Shown: positions 36,601 to 44,656 of the stretch, in pieces
How positions within the stretch are numbered: the first letter of the stretch is position 1
Layout: each line of letters begins with the position of its first letter
NCBI GenBank assembly: GCA_012927555.1
Contig: JABBOX010000259.1
Location: 1-64,000, forward strand
DNA length: 64,000 nt
DNA from: Phycicoccus sp.
GTDB taxonomy: Bacteria; Actinomycetota; Actinomycetes; Actinomycetales; Dermatophilaceae
Reading direction: 5' to 3'
The notes under the pieces: generated by a model
Told to the model about the DNA's origin: nothing
Seen by the model: the letters and a program-made list of their open reading frames with translations, nothing else
The model's database searches: none
Program-made: the position numbers and the translations under genes

Positions 36601-36859
36601 AGGGCGGCTGCACGCGGTCCTCGACGTGGTCGTGGGTGGCATCCGTGACGGCGTCTACCCGGCGAATCCGGGCGAGGAGAGGGCCCACCCGCGCGACACC
36701 TGGGAGTCATGCTGCTACTGCCCCTACGACCGGGTGTGCCCCTCGACGAGGCTCGAGCAGTGGCGTGGAGTGCGAGCAGATCCTGCGGTCAGCCCATACG
36801 CGGACATCGCCGACCCTCAGGACGCTGCACCCACCACGGACGAGGAGGCGCCGGCATGA
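33644..36859 (+). CDS. AddB-like PD-(D/E)XK nuclease subunit with Fe-S cluster
   Basis: About 1071 aa. The N-terminal P-loop position reads IVPTGVAGVTVRRAV and lacks GKT, so the helicase half is inactive, as in AddB. Residues near 730-800 (TSLQVWATCPTSFFIGEVLG) and the C-terminal ESCCYCPYDRVCPSTR give four cysteines in the AddB 4Fe-4S pattern around the nuclease domain (FPGSVDRIDAMRSGGLIVTDYKTG). It pairs with the next gene, which starts inside its last codons. Together they should resect double-strand breaks for homologous recombination. GTG 33644 or 33653; the track start is too far upstream. Confidence 0.85.
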   Translation: MRVVGRILFSQPGAAAVTALRTVLDEVRAGDVLAPVDVIVPTGVAGVTVRRAVAGAGGLANVRFSALPQVAERLAARHLALTGHAVSRPLTAAVRSQAVRATVASADGTLARAAKHRATLSLLDGLMAELDEVRINPDLDRNTLSANGVEVLDLFVDYRSRVGHLVAPGQMLLRAIEAIDAGHAPPTHVILYSPSRLTAAEKEFLRGLHDRDRLSAVLTGPPDDTSGWLTEATVGMSAEPSRPAYETLPSNEMPPSDMRLTVAPDAEEEVRLVVRTVLAHLAGARCRPERIGIAYRASTPYARLLREQLKAAGVPHHVPSQRTLDQTIAGRVALGLLELQLHGFPRADVIRWLSDGPLVDADGGPLPAARWDRLSREAGVARDAETWADRLELHAADQEQRALELAAGETEAAAGFHRRAAESRALARFVTSAAAASEQIVNATSWAVVAESLAAAVKLMLGKRSRVDAWASDDATLTFEVALEQSSYDEVLASVAALAELDDALGAPTPSTVIDALRTELDRSVSSGTTLGRGVMVGPFSQFVGSDVDLLCVVGMTEDSFPPRTREHAILRDADRTLMSDQLRTVVARRNDERERWLAVLHSAQVIELSYPRADTRSQRRLFAAPWFLEQATRLNGGHLVGASQVDALDQPWLTAYPSFTASLDRATTFASAHELDVLTAMHGGLDALTANDPRLMLGVAADRARAAGEFGPWTGHAGPLPTGLRERVDRRMSATSLQVWATCPTSFFIGEVLGIRPLEDRARADTIDARDKGTLVHSVLEQVFRAHLGTPDAPAIEPETPWTRADVAVALSLLETAAGALEDRGLTGRQVVWQAQLSRLRRALRLILGIDSELRAKRGSWPIKVEANFGRRGAEPLVLDLPTQGLVPFPGSVDRIDAMRSGGLIVTDYKTGGDYGYDDIPKLGKAGKGGTDVDLIERGRKLQLVLYSLAARDLHDLPNAQVEAYYWFVDQGDLHRGGVVDDVQAGRLHAVLDVVVGGIRDGVYPANPGEERAHPRDTWESCCYCPYDRVCPSTRLEQWRGVRADPAVSPYADIADPQDAAPTTDEEAPA

Positions 36860-39800
36860 CCAAGCCTGCCGATCACGCAGACCGCGAGCTCATCCGCACG
36901 TCACATCAGGAGACCCTGTTCGTCGAGGCTGGGGCCGGCACCGGCAAGACGACCTCGCTGGTCGCGCGCGTGGTGGACATGGTGGCAACCGGGCACCTCT
37001 CGCAGATCGGCGACCTGGCCGCAATCACCTTCACCGAGAACGCTGCCGCCGAGCTGCGCAGCCGCATCCGGGAGGGTCTGGAGGAGGCCAGCCGGGGCGC
37101 ACACCTTGAGCAGGTGTATGACGAGGTGCAGCGCGCCCGATGCCTGGCTGCCCTCGGGTCGCTCGAGGATGCGGTCATCATGACGCTGCATGGTTTCTCC
37201 GCTCGCATCCTGGGCGAAGCACCGATCGAGGCCGGGCTGCCGCCTGGCTTCGCTGTCGCCGACACGATGACCAGCTCGGTCAGCGCTGACGACGCGTGGC
37301 GCGGCTTTCTTGACGAGCTGCTCGACGACCAGACCGTCCGGCCGCAGCTGCTTGCCGGCTTGACGCTCGACCCGCGGATCCTGTCCAAGCTGCAAGACAT
37401 CGCGGGCTCCCTGTCGGGGTCGTGGGACCGGCTGGTCGACCACCCGCTTCAGGTGCGTCCACTCCCCCGCATCGACGGTCGCGAGGTGGCGACGGCCCTT
37501 CGGGTGGCGCTGAGGCACGAGGGCAAGTGGCCTAGCGACGACACTTTGACGGCGCACCTCGCGGGGAGCACGACCGCGACGGTGGAAGCACTCGAAACTG
37601 CCACCGACACGATGGACGTGCTCGAGATCCTCACGCAGAAGGTCGGTTCGAAGGGCGGTCAGGCACCCGCTTGGGAGGACGCTGGGCTCAAGAAGGCCGA
37701 CGTCGTCGATGCCTTGACCGCCGCAGAGAAATCACGTCTCAAGCTCATCAAGGATGTCGGGGCGGCAGTGACCGAGACGCTGGCCGCCCGGGTGCAGGAC
37801 TGGGTGTTGGCCGAGGCTGATCGTCGCCGTTCCGAGGGCTCCCTGGACTTCCATGACCTGCTCGTTCTTGCGCGAAACCTGTTACGTGACAATACTTCTG
37901 TGCTTCGGCGCTTGCACGATGTCTGGCCGGTCATCATGGTTGACGAGTTCCAGGACACCGATCCGCTCCAGGTCGAGATCGTGCATCTGCTGGCCGGATC
38001 ACCCGACGACAAGACACGTGAAGGAAGGACACCGAAGGCAAAGGGACCGAAGGGCTGGGCATCGGCCCAGGTCGAACCGGGCCGGCTCTTCTTCGTGGGT
38101 GACGCCAAGCAGTCGATCTTCCGGTTCCGCAGGGCGGACATCGGCACGTTCCGCGAAGTGGGGGCCCGATACCTCGAGGGACAGAAGGCGCTGACCGTCA
38201 ACTTCCGCAGCGTCCCAGGGGTCATCGACGCCGCGAACGCCGTTTTCAAGCCACTCATCGGCGACGACGACACCTCAGGCATCGAATACTCCCCGCTGCA
38301 ATCTTTCCGAAAGGCGACGTTGCCCGACGATGGCGGAGCGACGAACGCCACCACGCCCGTGCATCTGCTCGGGGGGCCGCAGGGCGCAGACATGGCAACG
38401 ATCCGGACGCTCGAGTCACAACACATCGCCGACCTCGTCGTGCGCGCCAAGGCGGACGGCTGGGTCGTGGGCAAGGTGAGCCGCCGGGCGTCATACGGGG
38501 ACATGGCGATCCTCCTGCCCACCCGCACCTCGCTCGGGTCCCTCGAGCGTGCGTTGTTGGCCCGCAACGTGCCGTATCGCGTGGAGAGCCGTTCGCTCGT
38601 CTGGGTCACTGACGCCGTGCGCGACCTGGTGACGATGTTGCAGGCGATCGACAGTCCATCTGACGAGGTCGCCGTCCTTGCGGCGCTACGTCACCCAGGA
38701 CTCGCATGCAGCGACGCGGCGCTCCTGCAGTGGCGTGCGGCCGGCGGGCGCTGGAACTACATGGTGAACGCCCCAGAGTCGCTTTCGGTGAATCACGCTG
38801 TTGCTGAAGGGCTTTCGGAGCTTCGCCGCTGGCACGAGGCGCGTTGGTGGATGCCTGTGAACGAGTTGGTGGCATCACTGGTGCGCGAGCTGCGCCTGAT
38901 CGAGCTGACCGCGACGAAGAAGCGACCGCGCGACCACTGGCGCCGGATCCGGTTCATCGTCGACCAGTCACGGGCCTGGTGCGATGCCGGCGGATCGGGA
39001 CTGGGTGGTTTCGTGGACTGGGCGATGTGCCAGATCGAGAACGAGGCGGACGTGCTCGAGACGGTCGTGCCCGAGCCTGACGACGACGCCGTTCGCATCC
39101 TGACCGTGCATGGATCCAAGGGACTGGAGTTTCCGATCACCATCGTGGCCGGGCTGGCGTCGATGGGCGGACGATCGTCGAGCCTCGTCTGGGACGTTGA
39201 TGGGAACCCGCAGGTCCGGCTGATGGCAAATATGCTGGAGACCCAGGGCTACGTCGACGCGAACACACTGGACGGCAAGGAGTCGAAGCTGGAGTCCACG
39301 CGACTGCTCTATGTCGCGCTGACCCGGGCGATGGACCATCTTGTTCTCGGCTGCTACTACAAGCAGTCGAACAACGGCCAGAAGTCGCAAGCCCAACAAT
39401 CGCATGCGCAGAAGGTGTTGGACCTCCTGTCCACAAGCGGTCTCGCGATCATCGACCCGATGCCCGCTGTCTCCGTCGGTGTGCCGTCCACGCAGGCTCC
39501 GCAAAGTGATGCCGGCCAGGGTTCGTTGAGCTCGTTGCCCGGCCGCGCTGCGTTCGCCCTCGACCGCAGCGCGCTGCTGGACGCCGTCAACGCACGGGTC
39601 GCAACGAGCCCGACGGCGCTGGTCAAGGAGGCAATCGTCAAGGCAGCCATCGAGGAGGCCGCGGCCGAAGAGGCGAGCGAGCAGGCGGCCGACGAGGACG
39701 TGACGGCAGCGCCAAAGAAGTATCCCCGCCGCGGCTCGAACAAAGGCGCCGCGATCGGGACCGCCGTCCACCGGGTGCTCGAGCTGGTGGACCTGGCGAA

Positions 39801-40215
39801 CCCCACCGCCGACGAGATCATGCGGCTCGCCGAGCTGGCCTGCGCCGAGTCCGAGATCCCCGACCTGGTCCACAACGTCGCGGGTCGCGCGGGTACGGCG
39901 TTGCGCGCCGATGCGGTGCACAAGGCCGGGCAGTCGGGCCGCGCCTGGCGCGAGGTCTACCTCATCGCCCGCGATGGTGACCGCTACGTGGAGGGCTATG
40001 TCGACCTTCTGGCCGAGCCCTCCGGCGGGAAGCTCGTCGTGGTCGACTACAAGTCCGACAGGGTCGATTCGGCGCAGGACATCGCCACCAAAGAGGCCTA
40101 CTACGCCCCGCAGCTCGCGCAGTACCAAAGGGCGGTCAGGCTTGTCGTCGGCGTGGACGATGTCACCGCGCAGCTGGTCTTCGCGGCGCCTGCCCCAGGA
40201 ATCGAGAGGGATTGA
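36856..40215 (+). CDS. AddA-like UvrD-type helicase-nuclease
   Basis: 1119 aa from ATG 36856, overlapping the AddB-like stop. Walker A is VEAGAGTGKTTSLVARV; motif II is IMVDEFQDTDPLQVEIV; motif III is GDAKQSIFRFRRAD; NFRSVPGVIDAANAVF, ILTVHGSKGLEFPITIVAG and RLLYVALTRAMDHLVLG are motifs IV to VI. The C-terminal nuclease domain has GTAVHRVLEL and GYVDLLAE...LVVVDYKSDR (Asp and Lys of PD-(D/E)XK). It is the 3'-5' helicase and one of two nucleases of an AddAB-type complex. Many actinobacteria use AdnAB; whether this window's host also has that is not known here. Confidence 0.9.
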   Translation: MTKPADHADRELIRTSHQETLFVEAGAGTGKTTSLVARVVDMVATGHLSQIGDLAAITFTENAAAELRSRIREGLEEASRGAHLEQVYDEVQRARCLAALGSLEDAVIMTLHGFSARILGEAPIEAGLPPGFAVADTMTSSVSADDAWRGFLDELLDDQTVRPQLLAGLTLDPRILSKLQDIAGSLSGSWDRLVDHPLQVRPLPRIDGREVATALRVALRHEGKWPSDDTLTAHLAGSTTATVEALETATDTMDVLEILTQKVGSKGGQAPAWEDAGLKKADVVDALTAAEKSRLKLIKDVGAAVTETLAARVQDWVLAEADRRRSEGSLDFHDLLVLARNLLRDNTSVLRRLHDVWPVIMVDEFQDTDPLQVEIVHLLAGSPDDKTREGRTPKAKGPKGWASAQVEPGRLFFVGDAKQSIFRFRRADIGTFREVGARYLEGQKALTVNFRSVPGVIDAANAVFKPLIGDDDTSGIEYSPLQSFRKATLPDDGGATNATTPVHLLGGPQGADMATIRTLESQHIADLVVRAKADGWVVGKVSRRASYGDMAILLPTRTSLGSLERALLARNVPYRVESRSLVWVTDAVRDLVTMLQAIDSPSDEVAVLAALRHPGLACSDAALLQWRAAGGRWNYMVNAPESLSVNHAVAEGLSELRRWHEARWWMPVNELVASLVRELRLIELTATKKRPRDHWRRIRFIVDQSRAWCDAGGSGLGGFVDWAMCQIENEADVLETVVPEPDDDAVRILTVHGSKGLEFPITIVAGLASMGGRSSSLVWDVDGNPQVRLMANMLETQGYVDANTLDGKESKLESTRLLYVALTRAMDHLVLGCYYKQSNNGQKSQAQQSHAQKVLDLLSTSGLAIIDPMPAVSVGVPSTQAPQSDAGQGSLSSLPGRAAFALDRSALLDAVNARVATSPTALVKEAIVKAAIEEAAAEEASEQAADEDVTAAPKKYPRRGSNKGAAIGTAVHRVLELVDLANPTADEIMRLAELACAESEIPDLVHNVAGRAGTALRADAVHKAGQSGRAWREVYLIARDGDRYVEGYVDLLAEPSGGKLVVVDYKSDRVDSAQDIATKEAYYAPQLAQYQRAVRLVVGVDDVTAQLVFAAPAPGIERD

Positions 40216-40398
40216 CCCTCGAGGCAGCTCCACCATGGACCCATCGCCTGTTTGGACGAGGGCGCATCGGGCCAACGACCAGAACTTGGCCCTCAACGGG
40301 CAGAACGTTGACCAAACACTTATGTGCCCCTTACCGGATCCATAACCTGTTAACAACGGCGGCTCTGCAAGGACCGCCCTCGTGATTGGGGAGGAACC

Positions 40399-41070
40399 AT
40401 GAACAGTCATGGTGATTTCAGGAACGGGCATGATCGCGGATCGTCCTTGTTCCCGTATGCAGGGGTGCAGGGCGACCGTGACGGGTCAGCCGACGACTTC
40501 CCCGATGACCGTTTTGGCGAGATCGTCTGTCACTTCGACGCCACCCCTGCGACTCGGACGATGACCACCGATCTTCAACAGATCGAGGCGGATGCGCAGG
40601 TTGCCACGGACGAGGTGCGAAGCGCAGCCGAGGTCGACGAGGCTGGCGCCGCAGGAGTAGGCCCGGCAGCCGGCCTGCTTGCTCTCGCGCAGAAGGTGCA
40701 TGACGAGTACGTGGCCGAGGGCCAGGCCAAGTACGACCACTTCGTGTCCATCGGCGAGGCCAGGCACGACTCGCTCATCGCCGAGGCCGAGGCTCTTCTC
40801 GCCGAGGCCAATGCCGAGCGCGAGCACATGATCACCGCGGCGCGGGAGCGTTCCACAGGGATGGTCGCCGAGGCCCGGCAGCAGAGGGACGCGATGCTCC
40901 ACGACCTCGGCAGCGAGCGTGGCTTGCTACAGAAGAAGATCGAGGACCTACGGACCTTTGAGCTTGGTCACCGTGCCCTCATGAAGGCTTACCTCGAGGG
41001 CCAGCTGATCGAGCTGGAGAATGCCCCCGGCGGCGACCAGACCGGTGGTGCCGACAACCAGGGTGGCTGA
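40399..41070 (+). CDS. DivIVA-like coiled-coil protein
   Basis: 223 aa. A low-complexity acidic N terminus of about 50 residues is followed by a long Glu/Ala-rich coiled coil (HDSLIAEAEALLAEANAEREHMITAARERS). It ends with LLQKKIEDLRTFELGHRALMKAYLEGQLIELEN, which resembles the Wag31/DivIVA C-terminal block (LRxFExxYRxxLxxYLExQLxEL). The N-terminal lipid-binding domain of DivIVA is missing, so polar targeting is doubtful. ATG 40399 has a very strong GGGGAGGAA site. It stands alone between AddA and tnaA. Confidence 0.7.
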   Translation: MNSHGDFRNGHDRGSSLFPYAGVQGDRDGSADDFPDDRFGEIVCHFDATPATRTMTTDLQQIEADAQVATDEVRSAAEVDEAGAAGVGPAAGLLALAQKVHDEYVAEGQAKYDHFVSIGEARHDSLIAEAEALLAEANAEREHMITAARERSTGMVAEARQQRDAMLHDLGSERGLLQKKIEDLRTFELGHRALMKAYLEGQLIELENAPGGDQTGGADNQGG

Positions 41071-41205
41071 GCTGTCCTTCGCCCGATGGTGACGAGCCTC
41101 CAGTCAACTCACCGCGCTGCCGCGCCATGGAGTAGGTGAGGCGTCGATCACCTGGAAGGGCAGCCGGGCGTTGATCGTCGTGGACGCTCGGCAATAATGC
41201 GGGGC

Positions 41206-42588
41206 ATGGACGCACCGATCTTCAACACCATCATCGAACCCTTCCGGATCCACTCAGTGGAGCCGCTCCGGATGACCACACCGGAGCAGCGCAAGACTGC
41301 GATTGCCACGGCCGGCTACAACCTGTTCAAGGTGAACGCCCAGGACGTGTTGATCGACCTGCTCACTGACTCGGGCACCGGCGCGATGAGCCGCGACCAG
41401 TGGGCCGCGATACAGCATGGCGATGAGTCGTATGCCGGGTCGCCGTCCTTCTTCATCTTCCGCGACGCCGTCCGCGAGCTGTTCCCGTTCGATCACGTGC
41501 TCCCCACCCACCAGGGTCGAGCGGCCGAGAAGATCATCTTCAGCGTCCTCGGCGGGGCCGGCAAGGTCATCCCGAACAACACCCACTTCGACACCACGCG
41601 CGCCAACGTCGAGGCCTCGGGGGCGACCGCCGTCGACCTGGTCATCGCCGAGGGCCGCGACCCGCAGGCCGTCCATCCGTTCAAGGGCAACATGGATATC
41701 GAGGCGCTGGAGTCGTTGCTGCGCGAGCGCGCGGATGACGTCCCGGTCGTGTTCATCACGATCACCAACAACAGCGGGGGTGGGCAGCCGGTTTCGCTGG
41801 CCAACCTTCACGCGGTCCGCGACGTGTGCGACAAGTACGGCAAGATGCTGTTCCTGGACGCCTGCCGCTTCGCCGAGAACGCCTGGTTCATCCACGAGCG
41901 CGAGGCCGGGCACGGCGACCGCGATGTGGCCGACATCGTGCGCGAGATCGCGTCGCTGGCCGACGGCATGACGATGAGCGCCAAGAAGGACCCGATGGGC
42001 AACATCGGTGGCTGGCTGGCCATGAACGACGACGACCTGGCCCGCGACTGCCGCAACGTGCTGATTCTCACCGAGGGATTCCCGACGTATGGCGGGTTGG
42101 CCGGCCGCGACCTCGAGGCACTTGCCCAAGGGCTCAAAGAGGTTGTCAGCCATGACTATCTGCGCTACCGGATCCGCTCGACCGGCTATCTCGGCGACGC
42201 GCTGGTCAAGGCCGGTGTGCCGGTTCTTACCCCGATCGGCGGACACGCCGTGTACCTCGATGCCCGGGCCCTGCTCCCCCACATCCCGCCGCTGGAATAC
42301 CCGGGCGAGGCGCTCGCGGTCGCCCTGTATGAGGCCGGCGGGGTGCGCAGCGTCGAGATCGGCACGGTGATGTTCGGCCGCCAGCCCGACGGCTCGGAGG
42401 TGCCCGCCGCCCTCGACCTGGTCCGGCTGGCGATCCCCCGACGGACGTACACACAGAGCCACATCGACTACGTCATCGAGGTCTGCCAGCACGTCGCACG
42501 ACACGCGGCCGACCTGAGGGGCTACCGCATCGTGGACGAGCCACCGGCCCTGCGCCACTTCACCGCCACCTTCGAGCCCCTGGGCTGA
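41206..42588 (+). CDS. tnaA: tryptophanase (tryptophan indole-lyase)
   Basis: About 460 aa, PLP beta-eliminating lyase releasing indole, pyruvate and ammonia from tryptophan. The PLP Lys is in MSAKKDPMGNIGG. GVRSVEIGTVMFGR has Ile-Gly where tyrosine phenol-lyase has Arg-Gly, and the C-terminal ALRHFTATF has the tryptophanase His (His463 in E. coli); both favour TnaA over tyrosine phenol-lyase. ATG 41206 is preferred, with ATG 41197 as alternative. No tnaB permease or obvious TnaC leader is beside it. It would let the cell use tryptophan as a carbon and nitrogen source. Confidence 0.85.
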   Translation: MDAPIFNTIIEPFRIHSVEPLRMTTPEQRKTAIATAGYNLFKVNAQDVLIDLLTDSGTGAMSRDQWAAIQHGDESYAGSPSFFIFRDAVRELFPFDHVLPTHQGRAAEKIIFSVLGGAGKVIPNNTHFDTTRANVEASGATAVDLVIAEGRDPQAVHPFKGNMDIEALESLLRERADDVPVVFITITNNSGGGQPVSLANLHAVRDVCDKYGKMLFLDACRFAENAWFIHEREAGHGDRDVADIVREIASLADGMTMSAKKDPMGNIGGWLAMNDDDLARDCRNVLILTEGFPTYGGLAGRDLEALAQGLKEVVSHDYLRYRIRSTGYLGDALVKAGVPVLTPIGGHAVYLDARALLPHIPPLEYPGEALAVALYEAGGVRSVEIGTVMFGRQPDGSEVPAALDLVRLAIPRRTYTQSHIDYVIEVCQHVARHAADLRGYRIVDEPPALRHFTATFEPLG

Positions 42589-43076
42589 ACCCCCGAGTTC
42601 CGTTCCACACCACCCCCCCCCACAACAGGCCCCAGCGCCCGCAAGCGGGGCGCGATGATACCTGCAAGCGAGCAACAGCAACGAAAAATGTGACGCAAGT
42701 CAACACGCAGATGGTCAATGCTCTTCATGGACGCACCGATAATTGTGATGTGGGGCAACCTTCGTCCCACATCCGCACCAACTGTGAAAGAAGTTGTCCA
42801 ACCGTGTTGTCCTTCCTTGCCCCAGTTCTCTTGCATGATCTCTCGCGCGCTCGGATGCGCGACATTGAACGCAAGAGCCGCCGCATCATTGACGTGATCG
42901 AGCCAGCACCGCGACTGGCCCGCGGCGACAGATAGCCCTTCGAGCGCGGCAGGGCCAGAACCCCACACGGGTGTCTGGCCTTTTGCGTCCCCGGACCCGT
43001 TGAGGTTGTTCGCACGCAACGCCACCGTCGTGCTGACGCCGTGACGTCGACCCGCTCGCCAGATGACCGTGCGCGC
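42589..43076. other. 488-base gap with terminator and a doubtful small ORF
   Basis: After tnaA comes a C-run (about nine Cs near 42614), then an AT-richer stretch (42680-42830). An open frame 42690-42935 has only a basic tail (MRDIERKSRRIIDVIEPAPRL) that looks protein-like; no domain is recognised. A hairpin with T-run follows at 42953. The layout (AT-rich start, short frame, terminator) resembles a small RNA or small-protein gene. Confidence 0.4.
42953..42984 (+). terminator. intrinsic terminator
   Basis: GGCCAGA (42953-42959) pairs with TCTGGCC (42974-42980), with further ACCC/GGGT pairing inside, and is followed by TTTT (42981-42984). It is 365 bases after the tnaA stop, so it may end the doubtful small gene in the gap rather than tnaA itself. 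Confidence 0.6.
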
Positions 43077-44273
43077 TCAGCCCAGTGCGAGGCCGTCGAT
43101 GATGTGGTCGGCGATCGCCAGGGACGATGTCGCGGCCGGTGACGGGGCGTTGCGGACATTGACCACGCGGCCGTTGCGGGTGATCCGGAAGTCGTCGACC
43201 AGCTGGCCGTGGGCATCGACCGCCTGCGCCCGCACTCCCGCGGGCGCCGGGACGACGTCCGCCAGGGTGAGCTCGGGCACGTAGCGTCGGGCCAGTGCGA
43301 CGAACCGTCTGCGGTTGAGCGAGGACGCCAGCTCGACCGCCCCGGTGCGCCAGTGCTGTCGGGCCAGCGGGACGAAGCCGGGCCAGCGCAGCGTCTCGAT
43401 CAGGTCGGCCCAGCTGACATCGCGCCGCCGGTATCCCTCCCGCGAGAGCGCCAGCACTGCGTTCGGTCCGAGGGTGACTCCGCCGTCGACACGTCGGGTC
43501 AGGTGCACGCCGAGGAACGGGTATCGGGGGTCGGGGACCGGGTAGATCAGCCCCCGCACCAGGTGGGTGCGCTCAGGGCGCAGCGCGAGGTACTCGCCGC
43601 GGAACGGGACGATGGCAGGGTCCGCCGCGTCGCCCACCAACGTGGCCACCCGGTCGGCCTGCAGCCCGGCGCAGGCGACGACCAGGTCGTAGGTACGGGA
43701 CTCGCGCGCGGTGTCGAGGGTGACCGACCGGGAGTCCTGGACGATGGCATGCACCTGCTCGCCGAGCCGGACGGCGCCACCGGCCTCGCTCACGTCGCGG
43801 GCCAGCTGGTGGGAGATCGCCGTGAAGTCGACGATCGCGGTGTGCGGGGAGTGCACGCCCGCGACGCCCTGCACGTGCGGCTCGACCTCGCCCAGTGCGT
43901 CGCCGTCAAGCCAGCGCAGGTCACGCACGCCGTTGGCCCGTCCGCGCTCGAGCAGGTCCCGCAGCCGTGGCACCTCTTCCGGTCCTCGGGCCACGACCAG
44001 CTTGCCGCACTCCTCGAAGACCAGGCCCCGTTCTGCGCAGTACTCGCGCAGCTGGCGACCACCGCTCACGCACAGCTGCGCCTTCTGTGAACCCGGTGGG
44101 TAGTAGATGCCGGCATGCACCACGCCACTGTTGCGACCGGTCTGGTGCATCGCGACGGCGTTCTCCTTCTCGACGACCTCGACGCTGATGCCGGGGTGCC
44201 TCTGTTGCAGGCGGTAGGCGACGGCCAGACCCAGCACTCCCGCACCGACGATCCCCACTCGCTGCCGGCTCAC
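43077..44273 (-). CDS. lhgO: L-2-hydroxyglutarate oxidase/dehydrogenase
   Basis: 398 aa, FAD-dependent. The Rossmann motif is VGIVGAGVLGLAVAYRL. ENAVAMHQTGRNSGVVHAGIYYPPGSQKAQLCVSGGR is the diagnostic LhgO block, with the active-site region HTAIVDFTAISHQLA and FLGVHLTRRVDGGVTLGPNAV. It oxidises L-2-hydroxyglutarate to 2-oxoglutarate and passes electrons to quinone in E. coli. The ATG at 44273 is used. It is alone on this strand between gaps. No csiD or gabD partner is present, so it probably acts in metabolite repair. Confidence 0.92.
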   Translation of the reverse strand: MSRQRVGIVGAGVLGLAVAYRLQQRHPGISVEVVEKENAVAMHQTGRNSGVVHAGIYYPPGSQKAQLCVSGGRQLREYCAERGLVFEECGKLVVARGPEEVPRLRDLLERGRANGVRDLRWLDGDALGEVEPHVQGVAGVHSPHTAIVDFTAISHQLARDVSEAGGAVRLGEQVHAIVQDSRSVTLDTARESRTYDLVVACAGLQADRVATLVGDAADPAIVPFRGEYLALRPERTHLVRGLIYPVPDPRYPFLGVHLTRRVDGGVTLGPNAVLALSREGYRRRDVSWADLIETLRWPGFVPLARQHWRTGAVELASSLNRRRFVALARRYVPELTLADVVPAPAGVRAQAVDAHGQLVDDFRITRNGRVVNVRNAPSPAATSSLAIADHIIDGLALG

Positions 44274-44478
44274 GGAGCCCCTTCCTGTTCGGTGTTCGCT
44301 GCCGACCGCAGATTACAGCGCCCGGGCTCGCGCGACTCCTAGAACGGAACCCCGCAGCGCAGGATGGCGTTGGCGTAGGGCGTGGCTTCTCCGATGCGCA
44401 CGAAAAATTGAGCGCCGGCGGACTCGCGCGGAGTGAGTTCCTCGCGATCGCGCCACCTGCCCAAAGGAGGCGAGGAGC

Positions 44479-44625
44479 ATGACAACCACAGGGTTTGACC
44501 CACTGTGGCTCGCAGCACGCGAGCGCTGTCTGGCTCGAGGCGTGAGGCACGCGCACCGAACCAAGGTCAGGCTGCCGAGGCCGACCAAGAACCGAGGCGG
44601 GCGAGGAAACGAAGAGCACGTGTGA
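44479..44625 (+). CDS. small basic ORF with a perfect Shine-Dalgarno
   Basis: 48 aa, too short for the ORF track. AAAGGAGGCGAGGAGC directly precedes ATG 44479, one of the best ribosome binding sites in the window. It encodes MTTTGFDPLWLAARERCLARG then a basic, Arg/Lys-rich half (RTKVRLPRPTKNRGGRGNEE). It resembles no family I know. The basic tail could bind nucleic acid. It lies in a 383-base gap (44274-44656) between lhgO and the decarboxylase gene, both on the other strand. Nothing else is seen there except a minus-strand coding-like patch at 44339-44454. Confidence 0.45.
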   Translation: MTTTGFDPLWLAARERCLARGVRHAHRTKVRLPRPTKNRGGRGNEEHV

Positions 44626-44656
44626 GCTCAGTCGCTGAGCGACAGAGCCCGGTGGC

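Noticed and set aside
38968-40431. 487-aa minus-strand ORF antisense to the AddA-like gene
   Set aside because: Composition is a typical GC-rich shadow (His/Arg/Gly-rich, no domain), while the plus strand has all helicase and nuclease motifs.
41254-42681. 475-aa minus-strand ORF antisense to tnaA
   Set aside because: Shadow of tnaA, whose PLP and His motifs are on the plus strand.
44339-44454. minus-strand coding-like tail (AQFFVRIGEATPYANAIL)
   Set aside because: Looks protein-like but has no start, no upstream extension and no family I can name; possibly a gene remnant, not listed as a gene.
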